Source: Saussurea involucrata
Lineage: Eukaryota; Streptophyta; Magnoliopsida; Asterales; Asteraceae
Direction: 5' to 3'
DNA: 64,000 nt
NCBI GenBank assembly: GCA_033807775.1
Contig: JAWVWS010001006.1
Span: forward strand, 434,001 to 498,000
Under the pieces are notes generated by a model. The model made no database searches, was not told where the DNA came from, and saw only the letters and a list, made by a program, of their open reading frames with translations. The position numbers and the translations under genes were made by a program. Below are positions 1 through 13,085 of the stretch, one piece after another (position 1 is the stretch's first letter; each line of letters begins with the position of its first letter).

Positions 1-1625
1 AACAAATAACATATATTGCATAACATCGTTACATAATCAAAAGATACATCACATAACAACTTCGGTCCCTTAGTCTTTACAACTATATTACGGATTCCAT
101 TACAAACTTTTTGCTAATTAATTTACATTATAACTAAAGACGAAGTTATAACTACAAAATACATCATGGTCTTCAAAACATACATCTTCCACAAGCTAAG
201 CACAGATTACCCTTCTCATTTGCTCTTACTTGATCCACGACCTGGAATACATATTTTTAAAACAAAATGAGGGTTAGACCTAGTGGTCTAAGTGAGAAAA
301 TCCCTGTTAGTTTAAAACCATTTGTACAAACACCATATACATCATTTCAAATATAAATACCAAGTATAACTCACGCATCGTGTACTTTCCTGTCTCATTT
401 CCATGGCCATATTAGATGGTTGCGAGCCAACTAATAAATTTACTCCACTGTACTAAAACTACAGCCAACACCGTTGTCCCTCTGTAAAGCCAACTCCACC
501 GGTCCTAAGCCCGGCCAACGTGCTCTCGTGTAGTGTAATACTCGTACAAATATAATATACTTCATACATATGCACATAATCACACTACTTATCACAAACT
601 CAATCCACATATATGTATTCCAGTTTGAAAACATTTTTAAAGTAAAACTCACCTGATTGCTTATTAAAACTCTTTCAAGCTTTTCCCAACAGATTCCGCT
701 TTCACTCCAAATTCACAGAATCTGAAACAATTAGATACAAAATATCCCTTTACCTAAGGGAACACATAATACTTACTATTAGGCTAACAATTCTAGATAA
801 TCTACCTAACTCTCATCCTTAGATGTTTCCCCCAAACCCGAACTTATATCCAGTCCTCTTTCATATTCTATCCAATAGTCGACAAAACACAAAGCCATCG
901 GATACCCAAAAGTATCTGAAATCCCAAAAGTGACCAAACAGCTAAAGTTTCCGGACACCACTAGACTATCCGGACAACTCAAACAATCCGGACAACACCA
1001 CTTTCCGGACGACATAAACAATTCGGACGATACCCGAAAACCAAAGAAATCCGGACACCATCCGATAACTAATATCATCCGGAAACTATAGAAAGAGGGA
1101 CTTACCCGGACACTTCATCTACCGGATACCTGCAAGGAAGAACTACCGGACACCACCAAAAGAAACTACCGGACACATTCAACTGTGTCTGGAAACCTCT
1201 GTCGGTTTACCTATTTTCTACCCAGAATCGACAGATTTTAATACCAGACATGAAATCGGTGATTCTAATCCGATAGAAACTATCTACTAGCAATTACCAA
1301 CATAAAATGCAAAGAAACATACCTCAATTTCACTTCCAACAATCCAATTTGAAGCCTTAACCTTTCTTTTCTTCTTCTTCTTCCTTTCTTCCCAAAACAC
1401 ACACACACACTCTCTAATCTGGATATTTTCTGTTTATGAAAATATCTGAAGCTTAAAGGGGTAATATCAAACCAACTTTACCATTTTAGACCTTGCACTA
1501 TTCAATAAAGACCCAAACACCCCTAAACTTATAAATTTACCCAAACTTACTCTAAACATCGATTATAGAGTTAAATAAATTTAATGGAACTAGAATGTAA
1601 CTAACGAACTTACCCGGGGTATTAC
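1..1625 (-). mobile_element. Partial LTR of a Gypsy-type element inserted in Copia-A
   Basis: The right edge reads, on the minus strand, TGTAATACCCCGGG, a usual start of plant Tekay-type LTRs, and Copia-A coding sequence resumes directly after it. Behind that start (minus sense) come an AT-rich U3, a (GT)n/(GAA)n-rich leader-like stretch around 1360-1420 and then a segment (about 810-1200) crowded with CCGGA motifs. No coding sequence is convincing. The left end and its target duplication lie outside the window, so solo LTR versus full element cannot be decided. The LTR reading is inference from the terminus and the abrupt junction. Confidence 0.55.
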
Positions 1626-1629
1626 AGCA

Positions 1630-2636
1630 GTGATCCGACAGCTAGAGAGTCAACGTCTACGGGTCCCTCCTCAACCTAGTCTAGAGTTCCTAACACCTAA
1701 AGAATTGGAAGAATCTATCAGGGCTAAGCAACTCCTCGCTGAATGCCAAAAGGACAAGATATTTGCCCTTAAGGTAGCTCAAAGTTCAGTTTCTGATAAG
1801 AAACTAAAAAAGCATCAGATCAGGGTTCAGGAACAACTTCTGAAAGACATTGAGAAGGAAACCCGGAAAAGAGAAGTCAGTGATCCCATGATGGAATGGT
1901 GCAGAGACAAGGTAGATCGCAGATTCCATCCAAGTCGAATCATAAATGTGAAACTAAAGGGAAAAACAGTATAGAAGTCAGTGATGGTGGAACTCACAAT
2001 ATTCAGAGAGAACGAGTCCTCGCAAAGATTCTACATGTCAAAGTTGGAACTCTTTGGTCTCGATTAATGGCTTGAAGTCAGGAGTGCAATTCAAAAGTCC
2101 AAGTCAAGTTCAAATCCCATGTGGAAAAGTTCTTGAACCTGCACATCAACAAAGTCACATCCAAAATGGAGTTGCCTCCTCCTCCAGCTCTTCTTCAAAA
2201 TCGAAGACCTGCTCCAGCCAAGAAAAAGCGATCATCGGCCTCTGGATAGCCTGCTATAAAAAATGAAACCGGAATAGATTCTCAAGAGAAGCAGTGCTCG
2301 GACCTCCATCTGATCTTTTAGCTTTAAACTTATCACTGCCACCAGGTGGACCATTCAAACTTGGCCAAGTGATAAGTGACCCTTATGGAATCATATTCCC
2401 TGACTGGAATTGGAAATATTTGCTTTCAACGATTCTCAGAATTGCCTATCTGCCCAGTCCAACAACTCAAGGATCTCATCCACCGGTGTAATCAATCACG
2501 ACCAGGCCTCTTCCTCAAAACCCACATACTCAACGAAGCTAAACTCAGAAAGGAACAAGGCGAAGTGGTATCTAACTGGATGATCCATGAAACTGACTCA
2601 TTTGACGAGATGCTCTTCAAAGACGAACCTCTATAG
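1630..2636 (+). pseudogene. Decayed C-terminal part of the extra downstream ORF of Copia-A
   Basis: Three short frames follow each other on the plus strand. Frame 1630-1974 is lysine/glutamate-rich and helix-forming, frame 2054-2266 is serine-rich, and frames 2294-2491 and 2376-2636 overlap across a frameshift and end with an acidic tail (DEMLFKDEPL). They lie immediately 5' of the purine tract and 3' LTR of Copia-A, the position taken by the extra ORF behind RNase H in SIRE-type Copia elements. No catalytic motif is seen and I cannot align it convincingly to the ORFs of the other three Copia elements here. At least two frameshifts make it non-functional. Confidence 0.5.
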
Positions 2637-2757
2637 CTGATAGCTTTCCTATTTTTGTAATCTCTTGTTATTTATCAGTAGTTACTTTTTGTACTTGTAA
2701 TTTTTACTTCACTTGTCATTTTTCAAACTTCCCTTGTAAACTTATTACGAAGTTAAA

Positions 2758-2839
2758 TGAAAATTTCAGTGAAGTACTTTACTCCATTCAGTGCTAGAAA
2801 AGACCCCTGAAAATTTCAGTGAAGTACTTTACTCCATTT
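2758..2839 (+). repeat. Direct repeat in the Copia-A 3' untranslated region
   Basis: A stretch of about 31 bases beginning TGAAAATTTCAGTGAAG occurs twice, 51 bases apart, just before the purine tract. It looks like a local duplication of element sequence. Confidence 0.7.
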
Positions 2840-2917
2840 ATGAGTCACATTTATCCTTATGTTTGTAATACTTAGCAGTTTTCCTTTCTTGCTTTATCAT
2901 CATCAAATAGGGGTGAT

Positions 2918-3795
2918 TGTTGATCCAAACTCTCTTAGTGATTTGATGATGACCCTTAGAATTACTTAGTAAAAATTACAAATAGCATTTGTATGTATTA
3001 GTGTTTTGCCATCAACAATAATATACTAAGCCTGTTCAGTATCGCTGATGGTGCTCATTGTTTTAACTTCATAAGTTTAGCGGTGAATGTCCATCAGTGA
3101 TAACATGAGCCTGTTCACTTATCACTAATGATAGCTGATAGTTTAATATGTAAGTAATGTTGTTTGTAATCCCTGAAGACAAGTTTCGCGACAAAGAGTT
3201 CATCGCTGACATCGAAGACAAAGATCATGAACAAGTGACAAGTATACTAATGATCTGATGCAGACATCAGTGAAACCAAGACAAGTCCATACGCGCGACA
3301 TTTCAAGAAGAAAACTTCAGCGATAGCTGACTTACATCAGGACTTCTCTGATGAAAGATCTATTCAGCGATCGTTGATCATGAAGCTTCTACTTCAAGAA
3401 ATGTTTGTCTTATCTACTTGCACACTCTGTACGATTTGTCATAAGGGACATGCCTTTGTCCAGGATCGTACAACCACTCTGCCACTACATTGTTCACCAT
3501 ACGACCCAAAGCATGTTGTGCAAAAAGTCAGAAGCATTCATCCAACCATATAAAGACACGTGTAAATTCCTCCTGCCATGCATTTAATGCATCGAGTATA
3601 AATAGAAGGAATGCTCCTTCAGTTTGAAGGTGGTCCCTCCCTCATCTACTTAGTGCTTAGAAAAATATCTCTTATTTTCTATACCTCATTTTCTCTCTAT
3701 TTCTTGTGCAATAACTCTTAGTGATTCTCAAGTTCGTTTAGATTAGGTTCTACTTAATCTTATTCCGCAATAAACTGTAAATTGTATTTGATTTA
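2918..3795 (+). repeat. Copia-A 3' LTR, left portion
   Basis: It begins TGTTGATCC right after a purine tract. It contains a TATA box (TATAAATAG at 3597-3605) followed by a leader-like stretch, and many copies of ATCAGTGAT/ATCGCTGA-like motifs. It ends at the ATTTA that is duplicated at 34149-34153. The rest of the LTR is at 34149-34255. Confidence 0.75.
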
Positions 3796-6282
3796 TGTAA
3801 CACCCCAAAAATTGGAAATATTGACTTTTGGGAATTGCGGACGTCTGCATGGGGACCAGGCCGGACGTCCGTGTCCAGCTGGATGTCCGCGGTCGTCCAC
3901 AGAAGGAGCAGAGAAAGGGTTGGGATTCATTCAGTAAAGGCCAAACGTCCGCATAGGCTTCCAGCCGGACGTCCGTGCGATGTCTGATGAGATATTTCTT
4001 GTTTGCTTTTAAGAAGTCATTCTCTCTCTCTCTCTCTCCCTTACCTCATTTCAAACCCATAACTCAGTTTCCTCTCTCTCTCTCTCTCTAAACCAATTTT
4101 CTCTCAAGAAAACCCTAAACCCTTCCTCCTCCTCTTCATCTTCTCCACTCAAATCAAACCCATTTCCACCATATGGAAGCTTGAAGCTTTTGTGGGAGAC
4201 TAGGATCCTTGCTTTGAGGATTCAAGTGATGAAGGTAATCTCTCTCTCTCTCTCTACCAAAAGCTATATTGTTGTTGTTTTCACCTTCTCTTCCATTTTG
4301 GGGTATTATTGGATGATTTTGGTTATGCTTGGTTAAGGTAACCTTCCCCTTCTTCATCTATGAAATTAGGGTTTTGGTATAAGTTGGGATTTTGATGTAA
4401 AATGCTTGGGGAATGATTCTACATATTTGGATCTTGATAATGATGGTTGGAAACTTATAGATCTAGGTTTTTGGAAGATTTGGGCTTGAAGAGTTGTGTT
4501 TCTTGTGAAAACGTTGTACATGCCAAAATGTTATTTTTCCAAGTACTTATGTGTTTTACATGAAAATTACTAATTGTTGAGTTACTTGGTGGGTTTTGAC
4601 CTTTTGAAGTATTTTACTTTGTAAATATTGTAAAACACCCATATTTGGGATTTTTGGGAAATTTGATAGATACATCGTAAATGAAAATGTTTAGATGATT
4701 TATATTGTAAATGGAGTCTACTTGATAGGAAAATGCATTTTAGTGTATATTTTGGAAATATGCATATAGTCCGTTATGGGACGATTTGGAAATGTAACGG
4801 TATGAGTTTCTTGGAAAAGAGGGTTGTCCCAACCCAACGTCTTGATTCGGGTTTTCATGGATTCGAATTATTTATTTTCAAAAGCATGTGTTGCTACGTT
4901 TAATTTCATTTTATGACTTTTCACGATTGATCTTTTGAGTTAGTCGAGCTTATGGCTCGATAATGAATTTTGTCAAGTCTTGGGGACATTTGTCAAGTTT
5001 TAGTAGCTTAAAGTCATGTTTTGGAAGTGATTTATGGTTATTGGGGAATTACATGTTTTGAATGCGTTTGTTCATTCGTTTGGGGTCGTGTAATGTTTTA
5101 GACCTTATTTGCTATGGATCCATAGGCACTTGAGTTTTACGTTCAATGATGAGACGCTAGTTTCTCTTATTGTAGCAAGGAATAGGCATCGGGTTAAATG
5201 GTAAGTAAGGTGTGGGCCTATATGGTCGGGCATCGTCCTATGGGTAGTAAGGTGTAATTCCAGATGTGCTTGGCACAGGATGTGCTTGGCACGGGATAGG
5301 CATCGGGTTCCATGGTAAGTAAGGTGTGGGCCTATATGGTCGGGCAGCGTCCCATGGGCAGTAAGGTGTAATCCCAATGTGCTTATTTTGTGGTCTTTGA
5401 GTGACCCAATGTATAGACCTGGAGTGGTTGAAGTTGGGGGCCCCCTAGTCTCCACGGGCAATAGATCTAGAGTGATTGAGCTCGTTATATTATGAGAATA
5501 GTCCACATGTTGTTTTATTACATAGTTATGTGCCCACTTTTGTGTTCCGTCACGTGCGATGTAAACGGGCCTCCCCCGTCACCTAAAGGTGTTGCTTTGG
5601 GTATTTATTTTATCCGTGTTTCGGTGACGTATTATATTTATATGGATTGTTTTCCATGATATATGAGTTGTGGTTTATGCCTCACCCGTGTTTGGGATGT
5701 TTTTGAATAATAGCGATTTATTCACGATTTCAAATCAAATACTATTTCACTTTTCAAGTGTGTTTTGGGACGAGTCCATTTTGAGAATCATTGTATATTA
5801 AAGCTTTCAGCACGGGATTTGTGTGTGTTGGAAAAATGGGTGGTTTGCATTTAAAGTAAATTCATTTTGACTCATGACTTAAATTGCATCTCCCTCGTCT
5901 TATGAATTATATGATCATGATAAAACACTTGAACTCACTAGGCGTTAGCCTAACCCTTTTTATTTGTCGGCATGTGCAACAGGTTCAGGTTGGGAATAGT
6001 TTTAGCTACACGGTGAAGTGATGAGTGCTAGTAGGGTGCACGGGAAGTGATTTGTTTAGTGAAGTCTTCCGCACTTATTTAGGATTAGCGACTTGTATTT
6101 GTGTTAAGTAACACCCGACTGTATGTGGTCACATAGTATGATAAAGAGTTGTTAATTGTGAGATTCGTTACATTTTATCTTGCGGTTATTCCATGAATGG
6201 TTTGTAGAAGGAATTTTATCCCTTAACTGGTTATTTTATCAAAATTTTATTTAGTTGCTCTTCCCAATTCGAGGGTGTTACA
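3796..6282 (+). repeat. 5' LTR of the non-coding Gypsy element
   Basis: The LTR is 2487 bp, TGTAACACCCC to GGTGTTACA, directly followed by the PBS. It contains (CT)n tracts (about 4021-4045, 4071-4090, 4240-4256), two copies of the 10 bp palindrome CGGACGTCCG (3862-3871, 3966-3975) and a tandem duplication of about 100 bp around 5180-5385 whose units begin near GGGATAGGCATCGGGTT. The 3' LTR differs by many substitutions and indels, so this insertion is clearly older than the elements inside it. Confidence 0.85.
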
Positions 6283-9136
6283 AGTTGGTATCAGAGCATA
6301 AGTGTGAGAGAATTAGGTGTTGATTTTGGATACCTAGACTCAAACTAGCGTTCTTTTAAGTAAATGAGAGTGAAATTTCACCATTAAGCACATTAAGATA
6401 TGATGTTTTGAGGTCGATGGAGTCGTTAGAAACGAGAATCGCGTCAAGAGTAGCAAGGATAATCATGTACGGTACGTTCATAATTACACCTGGCCAGTGT
6501 TATGGTGAACCTACTAGTTATGTGTGCATACTTGAACTACTTTAATGTGATGACCGTTGGGGTAGTGAAGAAGTTTTTAAGCGAGTAGTCGTTGGAGTAG
6601 ATGGACGATTTTAGCATTAGTCACTTGGAGTGACAATAAGCATGATAATTGTATTAAGTTGACCATTTCGGGTCAAAGTTGATGGTTGGATTAGAACCAT
6701 GGGCTTATTGAATCGACCTTATTTCGAGGAGAAATCGTAAGGTAAATCGATGTAACTTCCACTTTTGCCTTAAGGTGTTCGAGCATCCGGATAACGATAG
6801 TGTGACCGGAGGAATTTGGAGGAGTGTGGTTTGAGACGTTGAGTGCCGACTAAATTTATGTACAAAATTTATTTTTAAAATAAATTGCATCAGTTATTTC
6901 TTGTGTTTCAAATCCTCCTGTGGAATGTGTTACAAAATCTATGAAAACGTTTAGCACACACAAGATTTTAAATCATGGTTTTGAACATGCATGAAATTAT
7001 TTTATTGCGGGAGTTGCAAACTTCGTCGGGACTTGTTTTATTTTGTTGTTGTCCAAAGTTACCTTCGGATACAGTGATATCCATATTTTAATGATGTTTA
7101 AGATGTTGGGCGAGTAACTACGGCTTATGACTTTAACATTGGATCTCCTCCACATATGTTAAGGTTTGGACGGAAAGTTATCTTCCATTATGTCTATGTA
7201 AAGCTATTTTGGAAAATTTATTTAATGCGAGTTTGTTGAGCAATGTTGTTTATATGGTATTACAACAAAAAGGAATTTTCGGAGTTTTGACATTTTAGTC
7301 ATGATTTTGCTTTATGCAATCTGATTTCTGGAGGTGAAGGTTTGGCACCATTTGGTTGATTTGAGGTCATTGAGCCCATAGAGTTTTACGGAATTTTGCT
7401 TTACGACGTTTTGTGTCGCGTGAGTGCAATTTTGTTATGTGCCTACTTTGTTTATTATGTGAGCTAATTTATGAGTTATATTGGGCATTTTGTCTCATTC
7501 GGGTTTTGTTGAGAAGTGTTATTTTATGCCATAAGGCGACCAAAACGAATGTTTTTAGAACTTTGGTGTCGCATATTTTATTTTTTTGAAGATTTGTAAT
7601 AGCACATTTCGTTGCAACTTGTTTAATGTACGGATTGATTTATACGTGGCGTAAGTAATGCATTAAAGAGCATCATGATAGTATTTCATAACGATTTGCT
7701 TATTGCGCTTTCGGTTAATTGATTATTTTGTTACCACTTCACGCAAATGCATTATATTGATTTAGGGATATGCATAACTTGGTAGCCACTAATTCTCGAC
7801 ATTTTGATAAATGAATCGTGAATGAAAATGTTTTATTAATTCATTGCATAAATGAATATCATTTGGTCAAAATGTGTTTTAGGATTGTGGGGTTCATGCA
7901 CGGTTCACGATACGGTACATTTTGAAATCACGCTTTTGCGTTTTGTTAATAACCTAAATTACGAGGAAATGGTTTTCAATACGATTTTCATATGTGGGGC
8001 GAGCGTGTCCATTTTTGCGCAACTATCGAGTAGATAGTAGTAGCTTTTATGTGTACGATTAATTTGATATGAAAACCTTTGTGTTGAAAATTTCTATAAA
8101 AGTTTTCGATTGCCATATTTGTTAAGTACTTCACTTGAAAAACCTTGAACTCATTAGAACTTTGGAAAGGCTAAGTAACCCCGGTTAAGAGTAAAATAAG
8201 TATAGAGCTTCGGCAGTGGAAGGTTGGGTAATTCGACGCGTGATGGTACGGTAGGCCGAATGGTACCGGTTGTAGAGTCGTTGTAATTGTTGTAACTGAA
8301 GGGTTAGATTCGCGGTATCTTATATTGAGGTTGGCGGTAACCGTTCTTGTTGGTAACCGTTCTTGTTGGGTGTTGGTCAATTTTCGCATGAGGGACCCTT
8401 TAGACACCATATTGATAACCCTAGTTTTGTGAAAATGATCGACGAATGGACTCGTGGGTGGAGTTCTAATGGGGTTCAAAGCTTGGTGGTATGACTAGGT
8501 GTCAACTTTTTGGCTTCAAAGTCAAGGATTTTTAGTGTATTTGGAAGGTGTAGCCAAGTTTTAATAAATTGTGGTAGCGATTGTGACAAATAGATCTAGC
8601 TGGATGACCTTCCTTGTGTGATAAAAGAATCTGTCGATTGGATGATTGGTACTTAGATGTATTTTAGAGTTGTGTAATTGATGGGTTAGTGATGACCGTC
8701 GGCGTTGGAGTTTAATGAAATTCGTTAGGAGTAAATCCTAGTTCAGTAGTGGGAACATTTGGGATTCAAAGGTTTTGGTTGATTTCGGTAGTGATTAAAC
8801 GTTGGGCTGGTTTGGAGAGAAAATTTAAGAACATGTGGATGTGGATTGATTGGGAGTTCGAATCTGCCGTTGGGGAAGTATGGAACACCTAAGGTTGGGA
8901 GACAACCGAAGTCGTCTGGTTGGGAGTTACTCCGGTAGATGGAGCGTTCACCCGGACATAAGTATAATGTACCTGAGAGGGCATCGTTGGTAAGGGTTTC
9001 CTTGAGGTTGTGTCTGCATGGGGGAATTTGGTTTTCAGTTGGGAGCTAATGGAACATGAAAGGTGTTGAGTTAGTTAGCCTTTGGTTGTAAGGGATCTAG
9101 ATTTCGAGGACGAAATCATTCTAAGGTTGGGAGGAT
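6283..9136 (+). other. Internal region of the non-coding Gypsy element
   Basis: The PBS is at 6286-6297, followed by a leader typical of Gypsy elements. After that there is AT- and GT-rich sequence with no zinc knuckle, DSGA protease, RT or integrase motif in any frame. A 17 bp unit is tandemly repeated near 8335-8368. The 3' edge carries CGAGGACGAAAT and the purine tract AAGGTTGGGAGGAT. I see a non-autonomous element that would need proteins supplied in trans. Confidence 0.7.
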
Positions 9137-9610
9137 TGTAACACCCCAAAAATTGGAAATATTGACTTTTAGGAATTGCGGATGTCCGCGGGTCGTCATC
9201 GAAAGCAGCAGAGAAAGGGTTGGGATTCGTTCAGGAAAGGCCGGACATCCGCACGATGTCTGGTGAGATATTTCTTGTTTTCTTTTAAGAAGTCATTCTT
9301 TCTCTCTCCCTTACCTCATTTCAAACCCATAACTCAGTTTCCTCTCTCTCTCTAAACCGATTTTCTCTCAAGAAAACCCTAAACCCTTCCTCCTCTTCTT
9401 CATCTTCTCCACTCAAATCAAACCCATTTCCACCATTGTTGAAGATATGGAAGCTTGAAGCTTTTGTGGGAGATTAGGAGCCTTGCTTCGAGGATTCAAG
9501 TGATGAAGGTAATCTCTCTCTCTACCAAAAGCTAGATTGTTGTTGTTTTCACCTTCTCTTCCATTTTGGGGTATTATTGGGTGATTTTGGTTATGCTTGG
9601 TTAAGGTAAC
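9137..9610 (+). repeat. 3' LTR of the non-coding Gypsy element, left portion
   Basis: It starts TGTAACACCCC after the purine tract and is collinear with the 5' LTR, with several deletions in the first 150 bases. It stops at GTAAC (9606-9610), the target duplication of Copia-B. The LTR continues at 31828. Confidence 0.85.
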
Positions 9611-10335
9611 TGTTAGCCCCAAGTATCTGTAATTTAAAAGTATTGAAAATATTATCAAGTCAGAAGACCATCAGAGATGCAGCAGAAGACTTAGAAGAAA
9701 AAGCTTCAAGAAGATCAACAGAACTCAACAGAGTTCTGGTGGAACTAACAGAGATCAACAGAGCTCTGTCAGAAGATCAACAGAAGAACTGTTCACAACC
9801 GGAAGACCAACAGAGCTCTGGTCTATGAGTTCTGTTGTAGTGAAGACCTCTGTGATGCCTAAGTCTCGTAAGAAATCCCAAGTGTTAGACAAGTGTCCAT
9901 ACTTTCCACGTATGCCCTAAAATTAGGAGACACACTTTCCACGTGTCATTCTAGGGTACGATAGTACACTGTCTTCACTTTATCAGGGCTATAAATAGAG
10001 AGGTAGTGGAACAAACAATTGTAAGCTTTGGGAAGAATAGTTTTCCACAATTGTTTAAGCACACACTGCAGCAATCCCGAGCACTACCTCCGTACGATAT
10101 TGTTCCCTGTGAGATTTCAGGATACACCATTGATCTTGTTCTTGGTGTTATCCATTATCAATATACGAGCAACGTTTCTTATTTGATCTTGTTATCATTA
10201 TCCTGTTCTATAATTGATTCTCACTATTACAATATCATTTACACAATCACTCACGTTAATGGCTTTATATTTAAATGCTTCCGTTGTCTATATTACTACC
10301 ATTAATGTGATACAACGTGAATCTGGGAACCTACA
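9611..10335 (+). repeat. Copia-B 5' LTR
   Basis: The LTR is 725 bp, TG...CA. It holds an ABRE/G-box-like CACGTGTC at 9940-9947 and a TATA box TATAAATAG at 9990-9998, so transcription should start near 10025. Between about 9715 and 9840 the hexamers ACAGAG and CTCTGT recur many times. Confidence 0.92.
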
Positions 10336-10613
10336 ATTGGTATCAGAGCTTGCTTGATTTTCTTAAATCAAACAATCCAATCTACCAAGGTTGATTCATT
10401 GTTGTTGATTGTGTGTGCATTTCAAAGCTTCCTAGTATACTCTGTTTTACAGTTTAAAGTTTAAAAGTTAATATACCACTGTTTTAAGCTTTCCAGTCTA
10501 GATTAAAGATATTATCTACTGTTCATTACTGTTCCATTGGTTACTGTTCACTTACTCTCAGTTTACACTCTTTCAAATCCATTTGAAACTGTTATACCCT
10601 GTTTTTCTGAAAA

Positions 10614-11748
10614 ATGGCAAATAACCATATCTACGCTATTTATACTGCTGGTTCTCTGACTAAGCCTCCTACTCTTCTGAGAGATGAATATCCTCAATGG
10701 AAGATTAGGATGGTTAACTTCCTTGAGGGGATGGACAGAGATTTAATGCGTTCAAACCCATGGTTTTGGTTCCACGTGTACCCGCAACACAAACTACTGC
10801 TGAGATTCCTACTCACCTTGAACCCAAAACCACCGGATTCACTGATGAAGAGACATTAAGAATGGAAAATGATCTAAAAGCAGTTAGACTTCTGATTATG
10901 GCCATTCCTAATGAAATATTTCAAGAACTAGATTCATGTGTTACTGCCAAAGAAATCTGGGATCAACTTCTTAATCAGCTTGAGGGTGGCATCAAAACCC
11001 AAAAGAATAGAAGGACCCAATGTATAAATGAATACAACGATTTCAAGGCACTTTCTGAGGAAACCTTACAACAAACCTACAACAGATTCAATGTTTTGAT
11101 AAACAAATGTAAAAAGTGTGGGGTTGTTAGGTCGAAGGAAGATAACAATGTTTTGTTCCTGAAAAGTCTGAATGATGAATGGTTAAATATGTCCATGTCT
11201 TTACAAGCTAACCAAGATCTAGATGCATGGTCTCTTACCGATGTGTATGGCACTCTGGCCGCACAAGAGAAGGATGTTGTCAAACAAAAGGGCAAATCCA
11301 CCATTGCAGGACCTATTGCGTTAGTCTCTGAATCAAAGAAATCCACAGAAGGAAAGACCAACAGAGAAAGTTCCAGCAGAGGAAATAAGAAGAAAAGTAA
11401 GAGTTTGGTAGCTGAAAGTGATACAGAAGAAAACTCGTCAGATGAAGATGACGATATAAATGCGTTTGCTAAATCTCTTGCATTAATCACTCAACAATTC
11501 AACAAGAGATTTGGCAACAGAGCATTCGACAGAAGAGGTAGATATGAGAAAGATGAGAAGAGAACTTATGCTGCACCCCCACAATAGAACCATCACAACA
11601 TAGCTCCGACAGAACAGAAACAGCAACAGAAGTTCAATACTCCTGCTCCACAGAAGGCTGATGCTGCCCAACCCATCAATCATAATGATGGACGTTGCTT
11701 TAGATGCGGCAAACCTGGCCATTTCTCTGCTAACTGTAAAGGAAAACT
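10614..11748 (+). pseudogene. Copia-B gag (nucleocapsid) with frameshift and stop
   Basis: Gag of a Copia retrotransposon, which forms the virus-like particle. The start ATG at 10614 opens with the usual MANN...YPQWKIRM segment. Near 10745-10760 the frame changes, probably by a small deletion, and the rest of the UBN2-type gag domain follows from 10760 in frame 2 (AKEIWDQL...LQQTYNRFN). A TAG at 11585-11587 interrupts it. Reading through, the same frame reaches one CCHC zinc knuckle (11696-11737, C-x2-C-x4-H-x4-C). The frameshift and nonsense codon make it a pseudogene. Confidence 0.88.
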
Positions 11749-13085
11749 TGTGAAAGATCAAGATTATTACAAGAATAAATACAAGTACAACTACAGAGAA
11801 AGAAGCTATGTTGCTGAGATAGAGAACTGGATCTCTAATTCATCTTCTGACGATGAACCAGAGCAAGCCATTGTTGCTGTGGATGATGGAAGTTTGGAAG
11901 TTGATTGGATGACCGGAGGAAGAATAGAAAAGTCCGAAAAAGAAGATGTGGCTCATGCATTTGCCCTGACCGTAACAGAGCCAGACAACAGAGCGCTGGA
12001 GACAACCAAACCCAGTGCCAAGGTACATTTCTCTGAATCCAAGTCTGACTCAGAACTTGAGATGCATGTATCATTACTTACTGAAGAGTTTCAACTCTTA
12101 AAACAAAAGCTTTCTGAGGAAAAAGAGTTAAGAAAGCTAACTCAGAAGGATATGTCCTTCTACAAGAGAGAGAAAACTCTCTTGGAACAGGAAAAGGAAG
12201 AAATATCCAAAGAAAAATCTGAGCTAGAAGTCTTACAACAAAAGAAAGAAAGCACGTTTTCAAAAAGGGTTAAAGAGTTTCAAGAAATTTTGAAACAAAA
12301 AGCTGAAGAAGTTGCTAAATCTGAAAATGAACGTTTAAACTCTGTTGCTCTAAAAGACTATTTTCAGAGAGAAAGGGAAATTTTACATCAATCCCTACAG
12401 AAAAAGGAGATTTTAATCAAAAAGTACCAGGATGCACAGAATGTGTATACCAAAATCAATTCTCAAGAAGACAAGCAAGGTCTAGGTTTTAATGACATTG
12501 TTCCTTACAAAAGAAGGTTAAAGGCATCTTATCCCTTTGCCTTCTCTATTGGAAAAATGTAAGAGGATGTGATCTCTGGAACTGATGTTTTCAAAAGAGC
12601 CAGAATATCAGATTTTACAAAAGCAAAAAGACTAAGCTTAAGGAATGTCAGCTATGACTCCTTGAATCAAGAAAGGTTACAAAACAATCTGAAAAGTTTA
12701 TTCTTGATCAGGGAAGAGCTGAAATAAAGCTTACTGATTCCATCAAAAGTCTTGATCCAAAAGAAATCTTTAACTTCAATTCTTTCAAGGAGGAGAAGTC
12801 TGTTTCTTCCATTACAGAACCCTCTTGTACTACAATACAGAGAGAACTTAATCCTGGAATCCCAGTCTTCTCTCCATCCTCTGAAACCTTACGAACAACT
12901 TTTGAAGAGGATATTTTGAAAGTAATTGAAGAGAATGCTGCTTGTGATGCTTTAAAACCAAAGATAAGAAAGTTTAAATCCACCAGAGCTGATAACTCTA
13001 AGATACCCAATGAGTCTAACACCTCTACCAGAGCCATCAGAGACTTTCTGTGCTCTGACAGTGACTCTGACTCTGAGGTAGATGA
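11749..13085 (+). pseudogene. Copia-B coiled-coil linker between gag and the missing protease
   Basis: Frame 2 continues from the zinc knuckle into an acidic segment and then a long heptad-like stretch rich in E, K, L and Q (about 12050-12440), which predicts a coiled coil. A stop at 12560-12562 and a frameshift near 12700 follow. The remainder (about 12710-13085, frame 1) is serine- and acid-rich. At about 13085-13092 the reading jumps to integrase in frame 2, so protease and the start of the pre-integrase region are lost by deletion. A comparable coiled-coil insert lies between gag and protease in Copia-C, so it is a family trait. Confidence 0.7.

Noticed and set aside
5105..5506. A 133-codon minus-strand ORF with internal repeats
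   Set aside because: It is a shadow of the tandem duplication in the LTR of the non-coding Gypsy element.
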